Assembly (NCBI GenBank): GCA_964235605.1
Contig: CAXSCR010000026.1
Span: 1-56,315 of the forward strand
Direction: 5' to 3'
DNA length: 56,315 nucleotides
Source: DATCRE01 sp964235605
GTDB lineage: Bacteria > Bacteroidota > Bacteroidia > Cytophagales > Cyclobacteriaceae
Under the pieces are notes generated by a model, which made no database searches, was not told the DNA's origin, and saw only the letters and a list, made by a program, of their open reading frames with translations. The position numbers were made by a program, and so were the translations under genes. Below, in pieces: positions 25,292 to 33,400 of the stretch. The first letter of the stretch is position 1, and the number at the start of each line of letters is the position of its first letter.

Positions 25292-25340
25292 CCCAGTCCC
25301 TAATCCCCAATGCCCAGTCCCTAATGCCCAATACCCAACA
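25292..25340. repeat. CCCAATR/CCTAATG heptad tract overlapping a stop codon
   Basis: Seven uninterrupted heptads in phase: CCCAGTC, CCTAATC, CCCAATG, CCCAGTC, CCTAATG, CCCAATA, CCCAACA; an eighth, CCCATGA, lies at 25283-25289 just out of phase. The tract covers the stop codon (25321-25323) and the last five to six codons of the minus-strand BtuF-like gene, so the repeat supplies the C-terminal residues LGIGH. Confidence 0.85.
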
Positions 25341-26112
25341 CGAGTTCCTTCAAATAACGCGGAGCCTGTATTAACCTACTACCATACCATGAAAACATTT
25401 CTCCATCGACTAGTAGGATCTGAGAAGTGGGACTCAGTTCCTGTAATTCTTTAATGTGCTCATGCTTGAAGGGAAACGGTTCTGACGATAAGAAGATAAG
25501 GTCCGGTTTGAGTGACCTAATTTTATCGTCTGTTAATTGGGGGTATCGTGGTATATATGAAAGACAATTTATCAATCCCATTTTTTCAAGCATATTGTGA
25601 ATGAAGCACTCACTTCCTGCAGCCATCCATGGATTTTTCCAAATTAGGTATAACACAGATTTACGTTGGCATTGCTGAAGCGTTTGAAATGAACCTCGTA
25701 TTTGCTGCACAATAGATTGTGACATGGGCACCTTTGCCGTTATATCACCAATCATTTCAATCATATGGAGCGCGTCTTCTAAAGTGTAAATATCACTTAT
25801 CCAAACCGGATGTTTCTCTTTTAATTGATTGATGCCTTCTTTATAGTTCTCTTCTTTATTTCCAATAATTAAATCGGGTTTGAGTTCATCAATAACATCG
25901 AACCAAAATTTTTTGGTGCCACCGATAATTACTTTTTTATCTTTTAATTGTGGAGGATGAATACAGAATTTGGTGATGCCGACTATTTGCTCTTCTAACC
26001 CCAAGTCAACCAAAAGTTCGGTTTGTGATGGCACGAGTGAGACAATACGTTGTGGTGGGTAACTATGATTAACCGACAAAATAATCTGATCTACTGATTG
26101 TTTAACTCCCAT
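25321..26112 (-). CDS. BtuF-like helical-backbone metal/cobalamin-binding protein without signal peptide
   Basis: 263 residues. The two-lobed type III binding protein pattern is clear: RIVSLVPSQTELLVDLGLEE, VGITKFCIHPPQLKDKKVIIGGTKK, ELKPDLIIGNKEENYKEG, then SVLYLIWKNPWMAAGSECFI and IRSLKPDLIFLSSEPFPFK. Proteins of this fold bind vitamin B12, heme or siderophore metals for ABC importers. There is no N-terminal signal or lipobox: ATG 26112 begins MGVKQSVDQII. No permease or ATPase gene is near. Its last residues are encoded by the heptad repeat. Confidence 0.78.
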   Translation of the reverse strand: MGVKQSVDQIILSVNHSYPPQRIVSLVPSQTELLVDLGLEEQIVGITKFCIHPPQLKDKKVIIGGTKKFWFDVIDELKPDLIIGNKEENYKEGINQLKEKHPVWISDIYTLEDALHMIEMIGDITAKVPMSQSIVQQIRGSFQTLQQCQRKSVLYLIWKNPWMAAGSECFIHNMLEKMGLINCLSYIPRYPQLTDDKIRSLKPDLIFLSSEPFPFKHEHIKELQELSPTSQILLVDGEMFSWYGSRLIQAPRYLKELVLGIGH

Positions 26113-26296
26113 AACATCAACGTTAATGACAACTCGTACCTAATGGTATTACGCTAAATAGATTGGTAGAATTTTATTTCTATAAAATAACACTATGTTC
26201 TCGCGAAAAGGTTAAAGTAACTTTTTTTTCTGCCATAGAATCTTATTTTTGTTAAGCTGAAATCTCTGTTAAGGTATTTCATATAAATGCATCAGT

Positions 26297-26681
26297 ATGA
26301 ATAAATCTGATACCTACGTTTCGCCTCATGTCCTTCATAAAATTCTTGATGTAAAGTTATTATATGATGTGGATTTTCAGCCTCTGCATCTACCTTCATA
26401 TGCAAAATTTCAACTAGCGAATAAAGGAAATGATTTGGCAGCAGCGCAATTACACCTTATTAGAATTAAAAGTGCGCCTATTAAAGTATTTTGAATCTAA
26501 TACAGAAGGACAACATATTGAAATCGGTGAACACGATTCGGTAGAAATTTTAACCGTATTTGCATCAGACAATGCTGAATATTTTATTGCTGAATCTATT
26601 AATAAATGGATGGCCAATCAAATGCCGTCCATCTCACGTAATCAAATTGTTCTTGAAGATATAAGTCTGATAAATTTATAA
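26297..26681 (+). pseudogene. RsbR N-terminal-like regulator gene with an apparent frameshift
   Basis: Frame 1 runs from ATG 26297 to a TGA at 26494 (65 codons). Frame 2 is open from 26418 to 26681 (an 83-codon ORF from ATG 26430). Joining them near 26477 by skipping one base gives about 127 residues that read as one protein: VLHKILDVKLLYDVDFQPLH, then LLKYFESN and SINKWMANQMPSISRNQI. The pattern resembles the RsbR-type N-terminal domain that precedes histidine kinases in Cytophagales; here no kinase follows. It is either a pseudogene, a sequencing indel, or two separate small ORFs. A TATTTTTG -7-like box lies at 26244. Confidence 0.5.
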
Positions 26682-26791
26682 ACAGAAGGATAAAGTAACA
26701 AGTGAACCGTAAGAGAACCACGTTTACGATATATTTACCAATTCAATTTTAATGATATACAAGAATATTAAATATACATAACACGCATGGT

Positions 26792-27208
26792 ATGCAAAAA
26801 ATTAGAATTTTGATTATTGAAAACGATGAAGACGAACAGTTCTTTATGCGTAAAGGTTTTCTTAATTCTGGCTTATTTGATATTACAGCTATGCTATATA
26901 GTGGTGTGGAGCTTTTTAAAGAATTAAAAGACGCTGTAGTACGGCCCGATGTAATTCTTTCTGATTTAAATATGTATGGCATGAATGGTTATGAGATTTT
27001 GGCAGAATTAAAAGCGAGTGTTGATTTTGCCAGAATTCCAGTAATTATAACCTCAAATATTGCTGAGCCAGCTACGGTAGAGAAATGCAAGAAGCTTGGT
27101 GCGTTAAAGCTAAAAGAGAAACCAGATAATTTCGCACATTATGATAAGTTTGCTAAGGATTTATATGAAGAGCTGGCGGATGTATTAAACATTAACCCAT
27201 CAACGTAG
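26792..27208 (+). CDS. Single-domain response regulator (Rcp1-like)
   Basis: 138 residues, ATG 26792. Receiver domain with IIENDEDEQFF, phospho-acceptor in LSDLNMYGMNGYEIL, conserved Ser in ITSNIAEPATVEKC and Lys in KEKPDNF (the usual CKP is changed to KEKP). No output domain is present. It follows the RsbR-like ORFs by 110 bp, so the pair may form a signalling unit. It converges on the hydrolase at 27216 with a 7-bp gap. Confidence 0.85.
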   Translation: MQKIRILIIENDEDEQFFMRKGFLNSGLFDITAMLYSGVELFKELKDAVVRPDVILSDLNMYGMNGYEILAELKASVDFARIPVIITSNIAEPATVEKCKKLGALKLKEKPDNFAHYDKFAKDLYEELADVLNINPST

Positions 27209-27215
27209 GCGACGT

Positions 27216-27863
27216 TCAGCTTTCTGCTAATAGTTTCCTTAGTATAGTTGAAACTTCATTTGCTTTGGTTATAGTCATAAAGTGCCCGCCATCTTTAACT
27301 GGTAAGTTAGATTTCACAAAGCGATGCGGCATTATTCTATCTGCAGTACCATGGATATGTGACAGATTAGAAAATGCAGTTTTATTATCCCACTTAATAA
27401 TTTTATCAATGGCCCATTTTAGAAAGCGTGGATTGGTATCTTGAAGTATAAGTGAAAGCAATTCTTTTTCTTCCTTATCATGTGCGCCAAACATCCAATA
27501 TAAAAAGCTATTGGGTTGCTTCATTAAACTAGATGGAATTAGTTGGTGAAGGCGTAAATAAGCAGATATTTTAAAATAGTACGGTAATTCGCTTCTTGCT
27601 TTTATAGATGAGATTAATATGATTTTCTCTGTTTCAATTATTTTTCCAATTTCGATAGCAACCATCCCGCCAAAGGAAAGCCCAATTAAGATGGGATTTG
27701 TAGTTTTAATTTGAGTGACTAATTTTTTCGCATAGTCTTTTAAGGTTTCCGCTTCATCATGGGGAGTCCATTCAATGTATGTAACGTGGTAGTCAGATAG
27801 GTTAAGATATTTAAATACGCGCCCATCAACTCCAAGTCCACTGAATAGATAAAGATGTTTCAT
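27216..27863 (-). CDS. Alpha/beta hydrolase (215 aa)
   Basis: A compact alpha/beta hydrolase: FSGLGVDGRVF near the N-terminus, nucleophile elbow IGLSFGGMVA, acid in HGTADRIMP and catalytic His in VKDGGHFMTITKA. No signal peptide, so probably cytosolic. The substrate is unknown. The cap domain (residues about 95-150) is helical. It lies 84 bp downstream of the methyltransferase gene on the same strand and may share its transcript. Confidence 0.8.
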   Translation of the reverse strand: MKHLYLFSGLGVDGRVFKYLNLSDYHVTYIEWTPHDEAETLKDYAKKLVTQIKTTNPILIGLSFGGMVAIEIGKIIETEKIILISSIKARSELPYYFKISAYLRLHQLIPSSLMKQPNSFLYWMFGAHDKEEKELLSLILQDTNPRFLKWAIDKIIKWDNKTAFSNLSHIHGTADRIMPHRFVKSNLPVKDGGHFMTITKANEVSTILRKLLAES

Positions 27864-27947
27864 TTCGGTGCTTCAATAACTAGGTGTGATTACTACGCGT
27901 TATAATTATTTATCGAAAGTTAAATAAAGCTAGGAGTATAGTTCGTA

Positions 27948-28595
27948 TTATGCTATCCCAGCCTTAACGATCAAACTATCTACGCGAATCTCCTCACCAT
28001 TTATGTTTTGGTTAGCTTCGTTTTCTTGTATTGTACTTATAACGTTAAAACCATTTACTGACAGCAACCCACTTAAGTCTTCTTTTTCGAAAAAGTTAAA
28101 ACCATATTTGGTAAAACGATACTGTATCATGGTGGATTTAGGTCTTATAGAAATAATAAGTTGACCTTTAGCTTTTAAAACTCTTTTTATTTCAGCGAAC
28201 TCCATCTTCGGATCTTCCCAAAAATAAATGGTATTAATGGTAAAGATTTTATCAAATGTATTATCTGTAAAAGGTAGGTTATCTGCCGATCCAAGAACAA
28301 ATCGTAAGTTCCCTTTTAAAACAAATTCCTGATTTAACCTTGTGGCTTCCTCAACCATTGTCTCAGAAAAATCACAGCCCGTATAATGTATTGAATCTGA
28401 TTTTGTAATTATTTTTTTAACGAAGAACCCGTTACCCATTCCAATCTCAAGAATGTTTTCATTTGCCTTTGCATCAAGAATCTCAAGGGTACGAAGATTG
28501 ATTCGTTCATTACCCACATTCATTTTCTCACCAACCTGTTTTCCAACATCACCAACAGGCTTCCTGAGTTGCCTGGCAATCGCTTCATAATCCAT
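27948..28595 (-). CDS. Class I SAM-dependent methyltransferase
   Basis: 215 residues. SAM-binding motif I ILEIGMGNGFFVKKI (about 49-63), motif II acidic GCDFSETMVEEA, then FVLGSADNLPFTDNTFDKIF (post-II) and the VLKAKGQLIISIRP strand. It resembles UbiE/Methyltransf_11 proteins. The substrate cannot be told. ATG start at 28595; the CCCAATR heptad tract lies upstream, between it and the next gene. Confidence 0.85.
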   Translation of the reverse strand: MDYEAIARQLRKPVGDVGKQVGEKMNVGNERINLRTLEILDAKANENILEIGMGNGFFVKKIITKSDSIHYTGCDFSETMVEEATRLNQEFVLKGNLRFVLGSADNLPFTDNTFDKIFTINTIYFWEDPKMEFAEIKRVLKAKGQLIISIRPKSTMIQYRFTKYGFNFFEKEDLSGLLSVNGFNVISTIQENEANQNINGEEIRVDSLIVKAGIA

Positions 28596-28634
28596 TATTA
28601 TTTACTTTATTATATGTGTAGTTTACAAAGTGCG

Positions 28635-28727
28635 CCTAATACCCAGTTCCTAATGCCGAGAGCGTATCCGGCCCAATACATAATTCCCAATGCCTAGTAC
28701 CTATTACCCAATACCCAATGCCTAACT
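28635..28727. repeat. CCCAATR/CCTAATG heptad tract, second locus
   Basis: Block 1: CCTAATA, CCCAGTT, CCTAATG, CCGAGAG (28635-28662). After about 23 nt, block 2 reads CCCAATG, CCTAGTA, CCTATTA, CCCAATA, CCCAATG, CCTAACT (28686-28727). The last heptad touches the stop codon (28727-28729) of the PorE-like gene. Same family as 25292-25340. Confidence 0.8.
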
Positions 28728-30724
28728 TACCCCTCAATAATTTCTATCTCCGTTCTTCTATTTATAGCCCGGCCTTGATCTTCATCATCGTTAGAAACAA
28801 TAGGTCTTTCTGAACCAAAGCCCTTAGCCGATAAACGAGATGCTGATATACCATTTTTAATAAGGAAGTTAACTACAGATTGAGATCGTTTAAGTGAAAG
28901 CTGTTTGTTGGTAACAACATTGCCACTATTATCTGTATGACCATTTATCTGCACCTTCAGCTTCGGATTTACGATTAGTAATTCTTTGATGTTTTCAATT
29001 TCAGCAATTGATTCACTCTTTAAGTCGGCTTTTCCGATATCAAAGAAAATATTTTTCAACACAACTTTAGACCCTATTTCTGCCTTTACCATGATGATAT
29101 GGGTGTCCATTTCCTGGTATTCTGCAAACTTTGGTACATTGAAATTTATTGAGTTAAAAAGATAACCTTCTATTTCTGTAGCCACGCCGTAGTTTCCACC
29201 GTGAGGAATAATCAATTCGAATTCACCCGTGGTGGGGTCTGAGGTAAGTTTTGTAATTACTTTGTTCGTTTCATTATCAACAAGAGAAATAGTTGCCCGT
29301 AAAGGGGCCGCGTTGGTTTCATCAATCACCTTTCCTTTTAAAAGGGTAACTACTTTTAATGCTTTACGCTCCTTTATCATAGGGTCTACAAAATTATCAG
29401 ACTTGGCAACAACCTTTTCAACAGGTTTAACAACAGGTTTAGGCTTCGGTTTGTATTTAGGCTGTAAAAAAGTTATGGAATAAATGTCAGCATCTCCAAG
29501 CCCACCTTCTTTGGCGGTAGAAAAATATCCTTTCTTTTTATCGGGTGAAAGTGTAAAGAATCCATCGTACTCCCACGAGTTAAGCGGGTAGCCCATGTTT
29601 TCAGGCTTTTGCCATTTTCCATTTTTAAGCTCACTTACATAGATGTCGCTATTACCTAATCTGGGATGTCCATTAGAAGAAAAGTAAAGTGTCACACCAT
29701 CGTGGTGTATAAATGGTGAGTCCTCGTTTTCAGGTGTGTTTACTATTGGGCCAAGGTTAATGGCCTTACCCCAATCACCTTTACCATCCTTTTGACTTAC
29801 ATATAAATCTAATTCACCAAAACCTCCTGGCCGGTTACTGGCGAAGTATAAGCTCTTACCATCAGCGGAAACACTGGCGCAAGTTTCCCAGAATAGCGAC
29901 GTGTTAATATTTTTATTGAGCGGTTCGGGTCTGGACCAGTTATCACCATTTTGAGTTGTTGAGGTATAGATATCTCCTTCACCTTCTTCATAATATAAGA
30001 AGAGCGTCTTGCCGTCGGGTGAAAGTGAGGCTGCTGCATCGTTATATTTAATGTTCACATTAGATCCAATAAGTTTTGGTTTAGACCAGGCGGTACCGGT
30101 TTTACGAGACACATAAATGTCTTCGAAGTTTGTATTATTCTTTACCGCATTTGGATCATCTGTTCGGTTAGAGGTGAATATCAGGGTATTACCATCGGCA
30201 GAAATGATAGGAGAGTAATCATTATAAGGTGTGTTAACAATCTCACCAAGGTTTTCTATAATAACGTTGAGCTCATTTTGAGAGAGCGAGTCAGCTATGT
30301 GGCACTCTGCAATTTTTTCATCTGCAATGCTAGCTAGCTTATTCCTTTTTTTCTTGAACCTTTCAAAATGTTGAATAGCAACAACAAAGGAGTTGGTATT
30401 TTGAAACGCAAGACCAAGATAATAGTCGATGTCCTGATTGACAGCAGGATTTAGTCGATAAGCCTTATCTATATAAGTAGCTGCTTTCGATTTTGTTTCG
30501 GAGTATAAGTAGGTGAGTCCTATTTTAAAATTCAAAGAAGCGTCATCCGGATTGATCGCTTGTGCTGATAGAAAAGAAGCTAAGGCATTTTTGTAATCTT
30601 TTTTTCCATAAAACTTGTCACCATTGGCAAGCAACGTTTTAAAATCTTGTGCATAACCCTGATAAAAAATAAGTGTGAGACACAAGGTTATTATATTGAC
30701 CCACACAATGCGGCGGTATAACAT
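28727..30724 (-). CDS. OmpA-family outer membrane protein with TPR and PD40 repeats (PorE-like)
   Basis: 665 residues. Signal peptide 1 to about 25. TPR region about 30-140 (KNALASFLSAQAINPDD). A PD40/WD40-like propeller about 155-420 with repeats such as SADGNTLIFTSNRTDDP and SPDGKTLFLYYEEGEGDIY. A Pro-Lys-rich linker (PKYKPKPKPVVKPVEK), then a carboxypeptidase-regulatory-like fold about 455-545. A C-terminal OmpA domain has the peptidoglycan-binding motif (VQINGHTDNSGNVVTNKQLS, SLKRSQSVVNFLI). This domain order is that of PorE-type proteins of the type IX secretion and gliding system, but related OmpA/PD40 paralogues are many. ATG at 30724. Confidence 0.85.
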   Translation of the reverse strand: MLYRRIVWVNIITLCLTLIFYQGYAQDFKTLLANGDKFYGKKDYKNALASFLSAQAINPDDASLNFKIGLTYLYSETKSKAATYIDKAYRLNPAVNQDIDYYLGLAFQNTNSFVVAIQHFERFKKKRNKLASIADEKIAECHIADSLSQNELNVIIENLGEIVNTPYNDYSPIISADGNTLIFTSNRTDDPNAVKNNTNFEDIYVSRKTGTAWSKPKLIGSNVNIKYNDAAASLSPDGKTLFLYYEEGEGDIYTSTTQNGDNWSRPEPLNKNINTSLFWETCASVSADGKSLYFASNRPGGFGELDLYVSQKDGKGDWGKAINLGPIVNTPENEDSPFIHHDGVTLYFSSNGHPRLGNSDIYVSELKNGKWQKPENMGYPLNSWEYDGFFTLSPDKKKGYFSTAKEGGLGDADIYSITFLQPKYKPKPKPVVKPVEKVVAKSDNFVDPMIKERKALKVVTLLKGKVIDETNAAPLRATISLVDNETNKVITKLTSDPTTGEFELIIPHGGNYGVATEIEGYLFNSINFNVPKFAEYQEMDTHIIMVKAEIGSKVVLKNIFFDIGKADLKSESIAEIENIKELLIVNPKLKVQINGHTDNSGNVVTNKQLSLKRSQSVVNFLIKNGISASRLSAKGFGSERPIVSNDDEDQGRAINRRTEIEIIEG

Positions 30725-30974
30725 AGTTATTGTAAATACTCCTCAATATGTTAATGTAATTCTTAATATAGAGGTAAAAATTTATAGGGCAAGCAAAGAA
30801 CATTTCAGTCAAGTCTTATTCTATGTATGTTTTGTATCAGAAGTTAACTATCTATTTAAATTGATTCTAAATTATGTTTTGATAGTACCGTACCCAAATG
30901 CCTTCACTACTTTCGAGCGTTTTTCCGCCTTATTCAAAAAGATGGTAAAATTTGATTGGCACTTTAAAATAAAA

Positions 30975-31005
30975 TTTGAAAAAATGACTCCGGATAGTAG
31001 ATTTG
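30975..31005 (+). promoter_or_regulatory. Promoter of the act-cox operon (Bacteroidota sigma-A type)
   Basis: TTTG (30975-30978), exactly 19 nt, then TAGATTTG (30998-31005): a full match to the Bacteroidota consensus TTTG-N19-21-TAnnTTTG. Transcription would start near 31012, about 30 nt before the actA ATG. The rest of the 317-bp gap (30725-31041) holds no convincing gene and no repeat. Confidence 0.65.
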
Positions 31006-31041
31006 TGCCACTTGTCGAAATAACGGACACTAACACTTAAC

Positions 31042-32298
31042 ATGATAAACAATCATATCTCCTCCGCGGCCAAGTTTCTCTCACTAGTTTTACTTTTTAC
31101 GATTACCAGTTTTACAATTAATGCTCAGATATCAGCTGAACCCGCTGCGATAGGCGAGGGTAAAGCGTTGTTTGAAGGTAATTGTAAGGCTTGTCACTCG
31201 GTGCATCAAAAGAAGGTAGGCCCTGCCTTGGCTGGTGTTTATGATCGCGTTCCATCTATTGATTGGATCAAAGCTTTCGTAAAGAACTCATCTAAAGTAA
31301 TTGCCGGTGGAGATAAATACGCCAATAAGCTCTATATAGAAAACAACAAAATGCAAATGACTGCATTCACGTCTTTCAAAGATGAGCAGATCATGTCCAT
31401 TTTAGCTTACGTAAAATCAGAAACAGACAAAGGTCCTGAAGTAGCTGCGCCGGCTACTGCTGGCCCTACAAATGGAACTCCTGCTAATGAGCAAGGTGTC
31501 CCGTCAACATACCTAAATGTAATCCTCATCGGGATGTTGATTATCCTGGTGCTCCTTCTTGTTATATTAGGTTTCATTGTATCTGCACTAAAACGTTTCT
31601 TAGAACAAAAACCATTAACTGAAGAGCAAAGAGAAGTTGTTCACTCGCCTATTTCAGTTGGAAGTGTAACACGGTCATCAGGTTTTATATTTTTGGTTTT
31701 ATTTGTCGTTGCTGCCCTGGGCTTCAAGGCTATTATAAATGGCTTATACTCAATTGGTGTTCAGCAAGGTTATGCACCGAAGCAACCCATTGCATTTTCT
31801 CACAAAATACATGCGGGCCAATATCAAATTGATTGTAAGTATTGTCATACCGGTGTGATGAAAGGCAAAAATGCAAATATACCTTCACCAAATATTTGTA
31901 TGAATTGCCACAATCGAATTAAGTCAGGTGCGACAACCGGAGAAGGCGAGATAGCCAAAGTTGTAGCGGCTTTTGAAAATAACAAACCTATCGAATGGAT
32001 ACGCATTCACAACCTTCCAGATTTAGCGTACTTCAATCACGCACAACATGTTAACGTAGGTGGCGTAGAGTGTCAGACTTGCCACGGCCCAATCCAAGAA
32101 ATGGATGTTGTTCGTCAACATTCTTTGTTAACGATGGGATGGTGTATCGACTGTCATAGAAAAACAGATGTGAATACACAAGGCAATGCATACTATGATA
32201 AGCTAATGGAGCTTCACTTTAAGGCCACAGGTAAAATGGGTCCAAAGATGAAGGTTGAAGATATAGGTGGATTAGAATGTTCTAAATGCCATTACTAA
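31042..32298 (+). CDS. actA: Alternative complex III subunit A, multiheme cytochrome c (ActA)
   Basis: 418 residues with a signal peptide (cleavage near FTINAQ). An N-terminal class I cytochrome c domain (CKACH at 48-52) is followed by two membrane helices (about 153-185 and 212-232). A multiheme part has CKYCH, CMNCH, CQTCH, CIDCH and CSKCH, so six CxxCH heme sites in all. In ACIII this subunit receives electrons from the Fe-S subunit and passes them towards the oxidase. It is the first gene of the operon and starts 99 bp before actB. Confidence 0.92.
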   Translation: MINNHISSAAKFLSLVLLFTITSFTINAQISAEPAAIGEGKALFEGNCKACHSVHQKKVGPALAGVYDRVPSIDWIKAFVKNSSKVIAGGDKYANKLYIENNKMQMTAFTSFKDEQIMSILAYVKSETDKGPEVAAPATAGPTNGTPANEQGVPSTYLNVILIGMLIILVLLLVILGFIVSALKRFLEQKPLTEEQREVVHSPISVGSVTRSSGFIFLVLFVVAALGFKAIINGLYSIGVQQGYAPKQPIAFSHKIHAGQYQIDCKYCHTGVMKGKNANIPSPNICMNCHNRIKSGATTGEGEIAKVVAAFENNKPIEWIRIHNLPDLAYFNHAQHVNVGGVECQTCHGPIQEMDVVRQHSLLTMGWCIDCHRKTDVNTQGNAYYDKLMELHFKATGKMGPKMKVEDIGGLECSKCHY

Positions 32299-32362
32299 AA
32301 TCATTCTAATTATCTCTCATCAGATAACCACAATGATTATAATTAAAAAAATAAAGAATAAC

Positions 32363-32390
32363 TGATAACGATTAACGGATAACAGTTCAC
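32363..32390. repeat. GGATAAC heptad tract before actB
   Basis: Four heptads in phase, TGATAAC, GATTAAC, GGATAAC, AGTTCAC, ending 6 bp before the actB ATG in the actA-actB gap. Confidence 0.7.
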
Positions 32391-32396
32391 TGCAAA

Positions 32397-33383
32397 ATGG
32401 AAGAATCTAAAAAGATATACTGGAAGGGTCTCGAGCAATTGACAAATAGTCCTGAGTTTGTTAAAGATGCTCAACATGAGTTTCCCCCTGCTCCTCCAGA
32501 AGAAGAATTGGGTCACACCCGCAGAGATTTCCTAAAGATGATGGGCTTTGGTATGTCAGCTGTAGCATTGGCTGCCTGCGAGGCGCCTATCCGCAAGGCC
32601 ATTCCATATGTAAACAAACCCGTTGACGTCGATCCAGGCATTGCAAACTTTTACGCATCAACCTATACCAATGGTGGCGACTACTGCAGTATTGTTGTAA
32701 AGACTCGCGAGGGTCGTCCTATTAAAGTAGAAGGAAATGCTTTGTCAACTGTAACAGGTGGAGGTACCTCAGCTCAAGTAGAAGCTTCTGTATTATCGCT
32801 ATATGATAATGAAAGACTGCGTGGACCAAAAGCCGGCGCAGAAAAAATAAGCTGGGAAGACCTTGATAAACAGGTAATAAGCAAACTAACTGACATTGCA
32901 GGCAAAGGTGGAAGCATTCGTATTGTAAGCAATACCATTCTTAGCCCAAGCACCAAGGCAGTTATAGCAAAATTCAAAGCAAAATATCCTACAACAGAGC
33001 ACATCACATACGATCAGAATTCACAATACGGAACACTGAAAGCCAATGAAGAATCTTTTGGCTTAGCGTTTATTCCATCTTATGATTTCAGTAAAGCTAG
33101 TGTTATCGTTTCAGTAGCCGCAGATTTCTTAAATTCATGGGGCTCCTCAATTGAAAACACAAGACAATACGGATTAACGCGTGAAGTAGGAGAGAACAAA
33201 ACAGACATGTCGCGTCATTTCCAGTTTGAGTCTAACATGTCAATGACTGGAGCTAACGCCGATTATAGAACACAGATTAAACCTTCACAAGAAGGTGCAG
33301 TGGTTGTTCAATTATATAATTTGATTGCAAGTAAAGCAGGGAGATCTACCGTTTCTGGTGGCTCTGATAAAATAATAATTTAG
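32397..33383 (+). CDS. actB: Alternative complex III subunit B (ActB), N-terminal piece before a frameshift
   Basis: 328 residues. The twin-arginine region RRDFLKMMGFGMSAVALAAC marks Tat export. The start of the molybdopterin-oxidoreductase-like domain follows (GDYCSIVVKTREGRPIKVEG, KISWEDLDKQVISKL). The frame ends at TAG 33381-33383 shortly after GGSDK. The continuation is found in another frame from 33371 (NNNLERAANELWASRG), so the two pieces are one actB gene broken by a one-base deletion near AAAATAATAAT, or by a sequencing error. In ACIII, ActB carries the Fe-S clusters and a molybdopterin-less MoO-like domain facing the periplasm. Confidence 0.85.
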   Translation: MEESKKIYWKGLEQLTNSPEFVKDAQHEFPPAPPEEELGHTRRDFLKMMGFGMSAVALAACEAPIRKAIPYVNKPVDVDPGIANFYASTYTNGGDYCSIVVKTREGRPIKVEGNALSTVTGGGTSAQVEASVLSLYDNERLRGPKAGAEKISWEDLDKQVISKLTDIAGKGGSIRIVSNTILSPSTKAVIAKFKAKYPTTEHITYDQNSQYGTLKANEESFGLAFIPSYDFSKASVIVSVAADFLNSWGSSIENTRQYGLTREVGENKTDMSRHFQFESNMSMTGANADYRTQIKPSQEGAVVVQLYNLIASKAGRSTVSGGSDKIII

Positions 33384-33400
33384 AAAGGGCGGCTAACGAG

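Noticed and set aside
30675..31040. 121-codon plus-strand ORF upstream of actA
   Set aside because: It overlaps the start of the PorE-like gene and the operon promoter, and its composition is not protein-like.
33366..33384. Programmed -1 frameshift in actB
   Set aside because: None of the codons before the stop can re-pair after a one-base slip, and no slippery heptamer is present; an indel is more likely.
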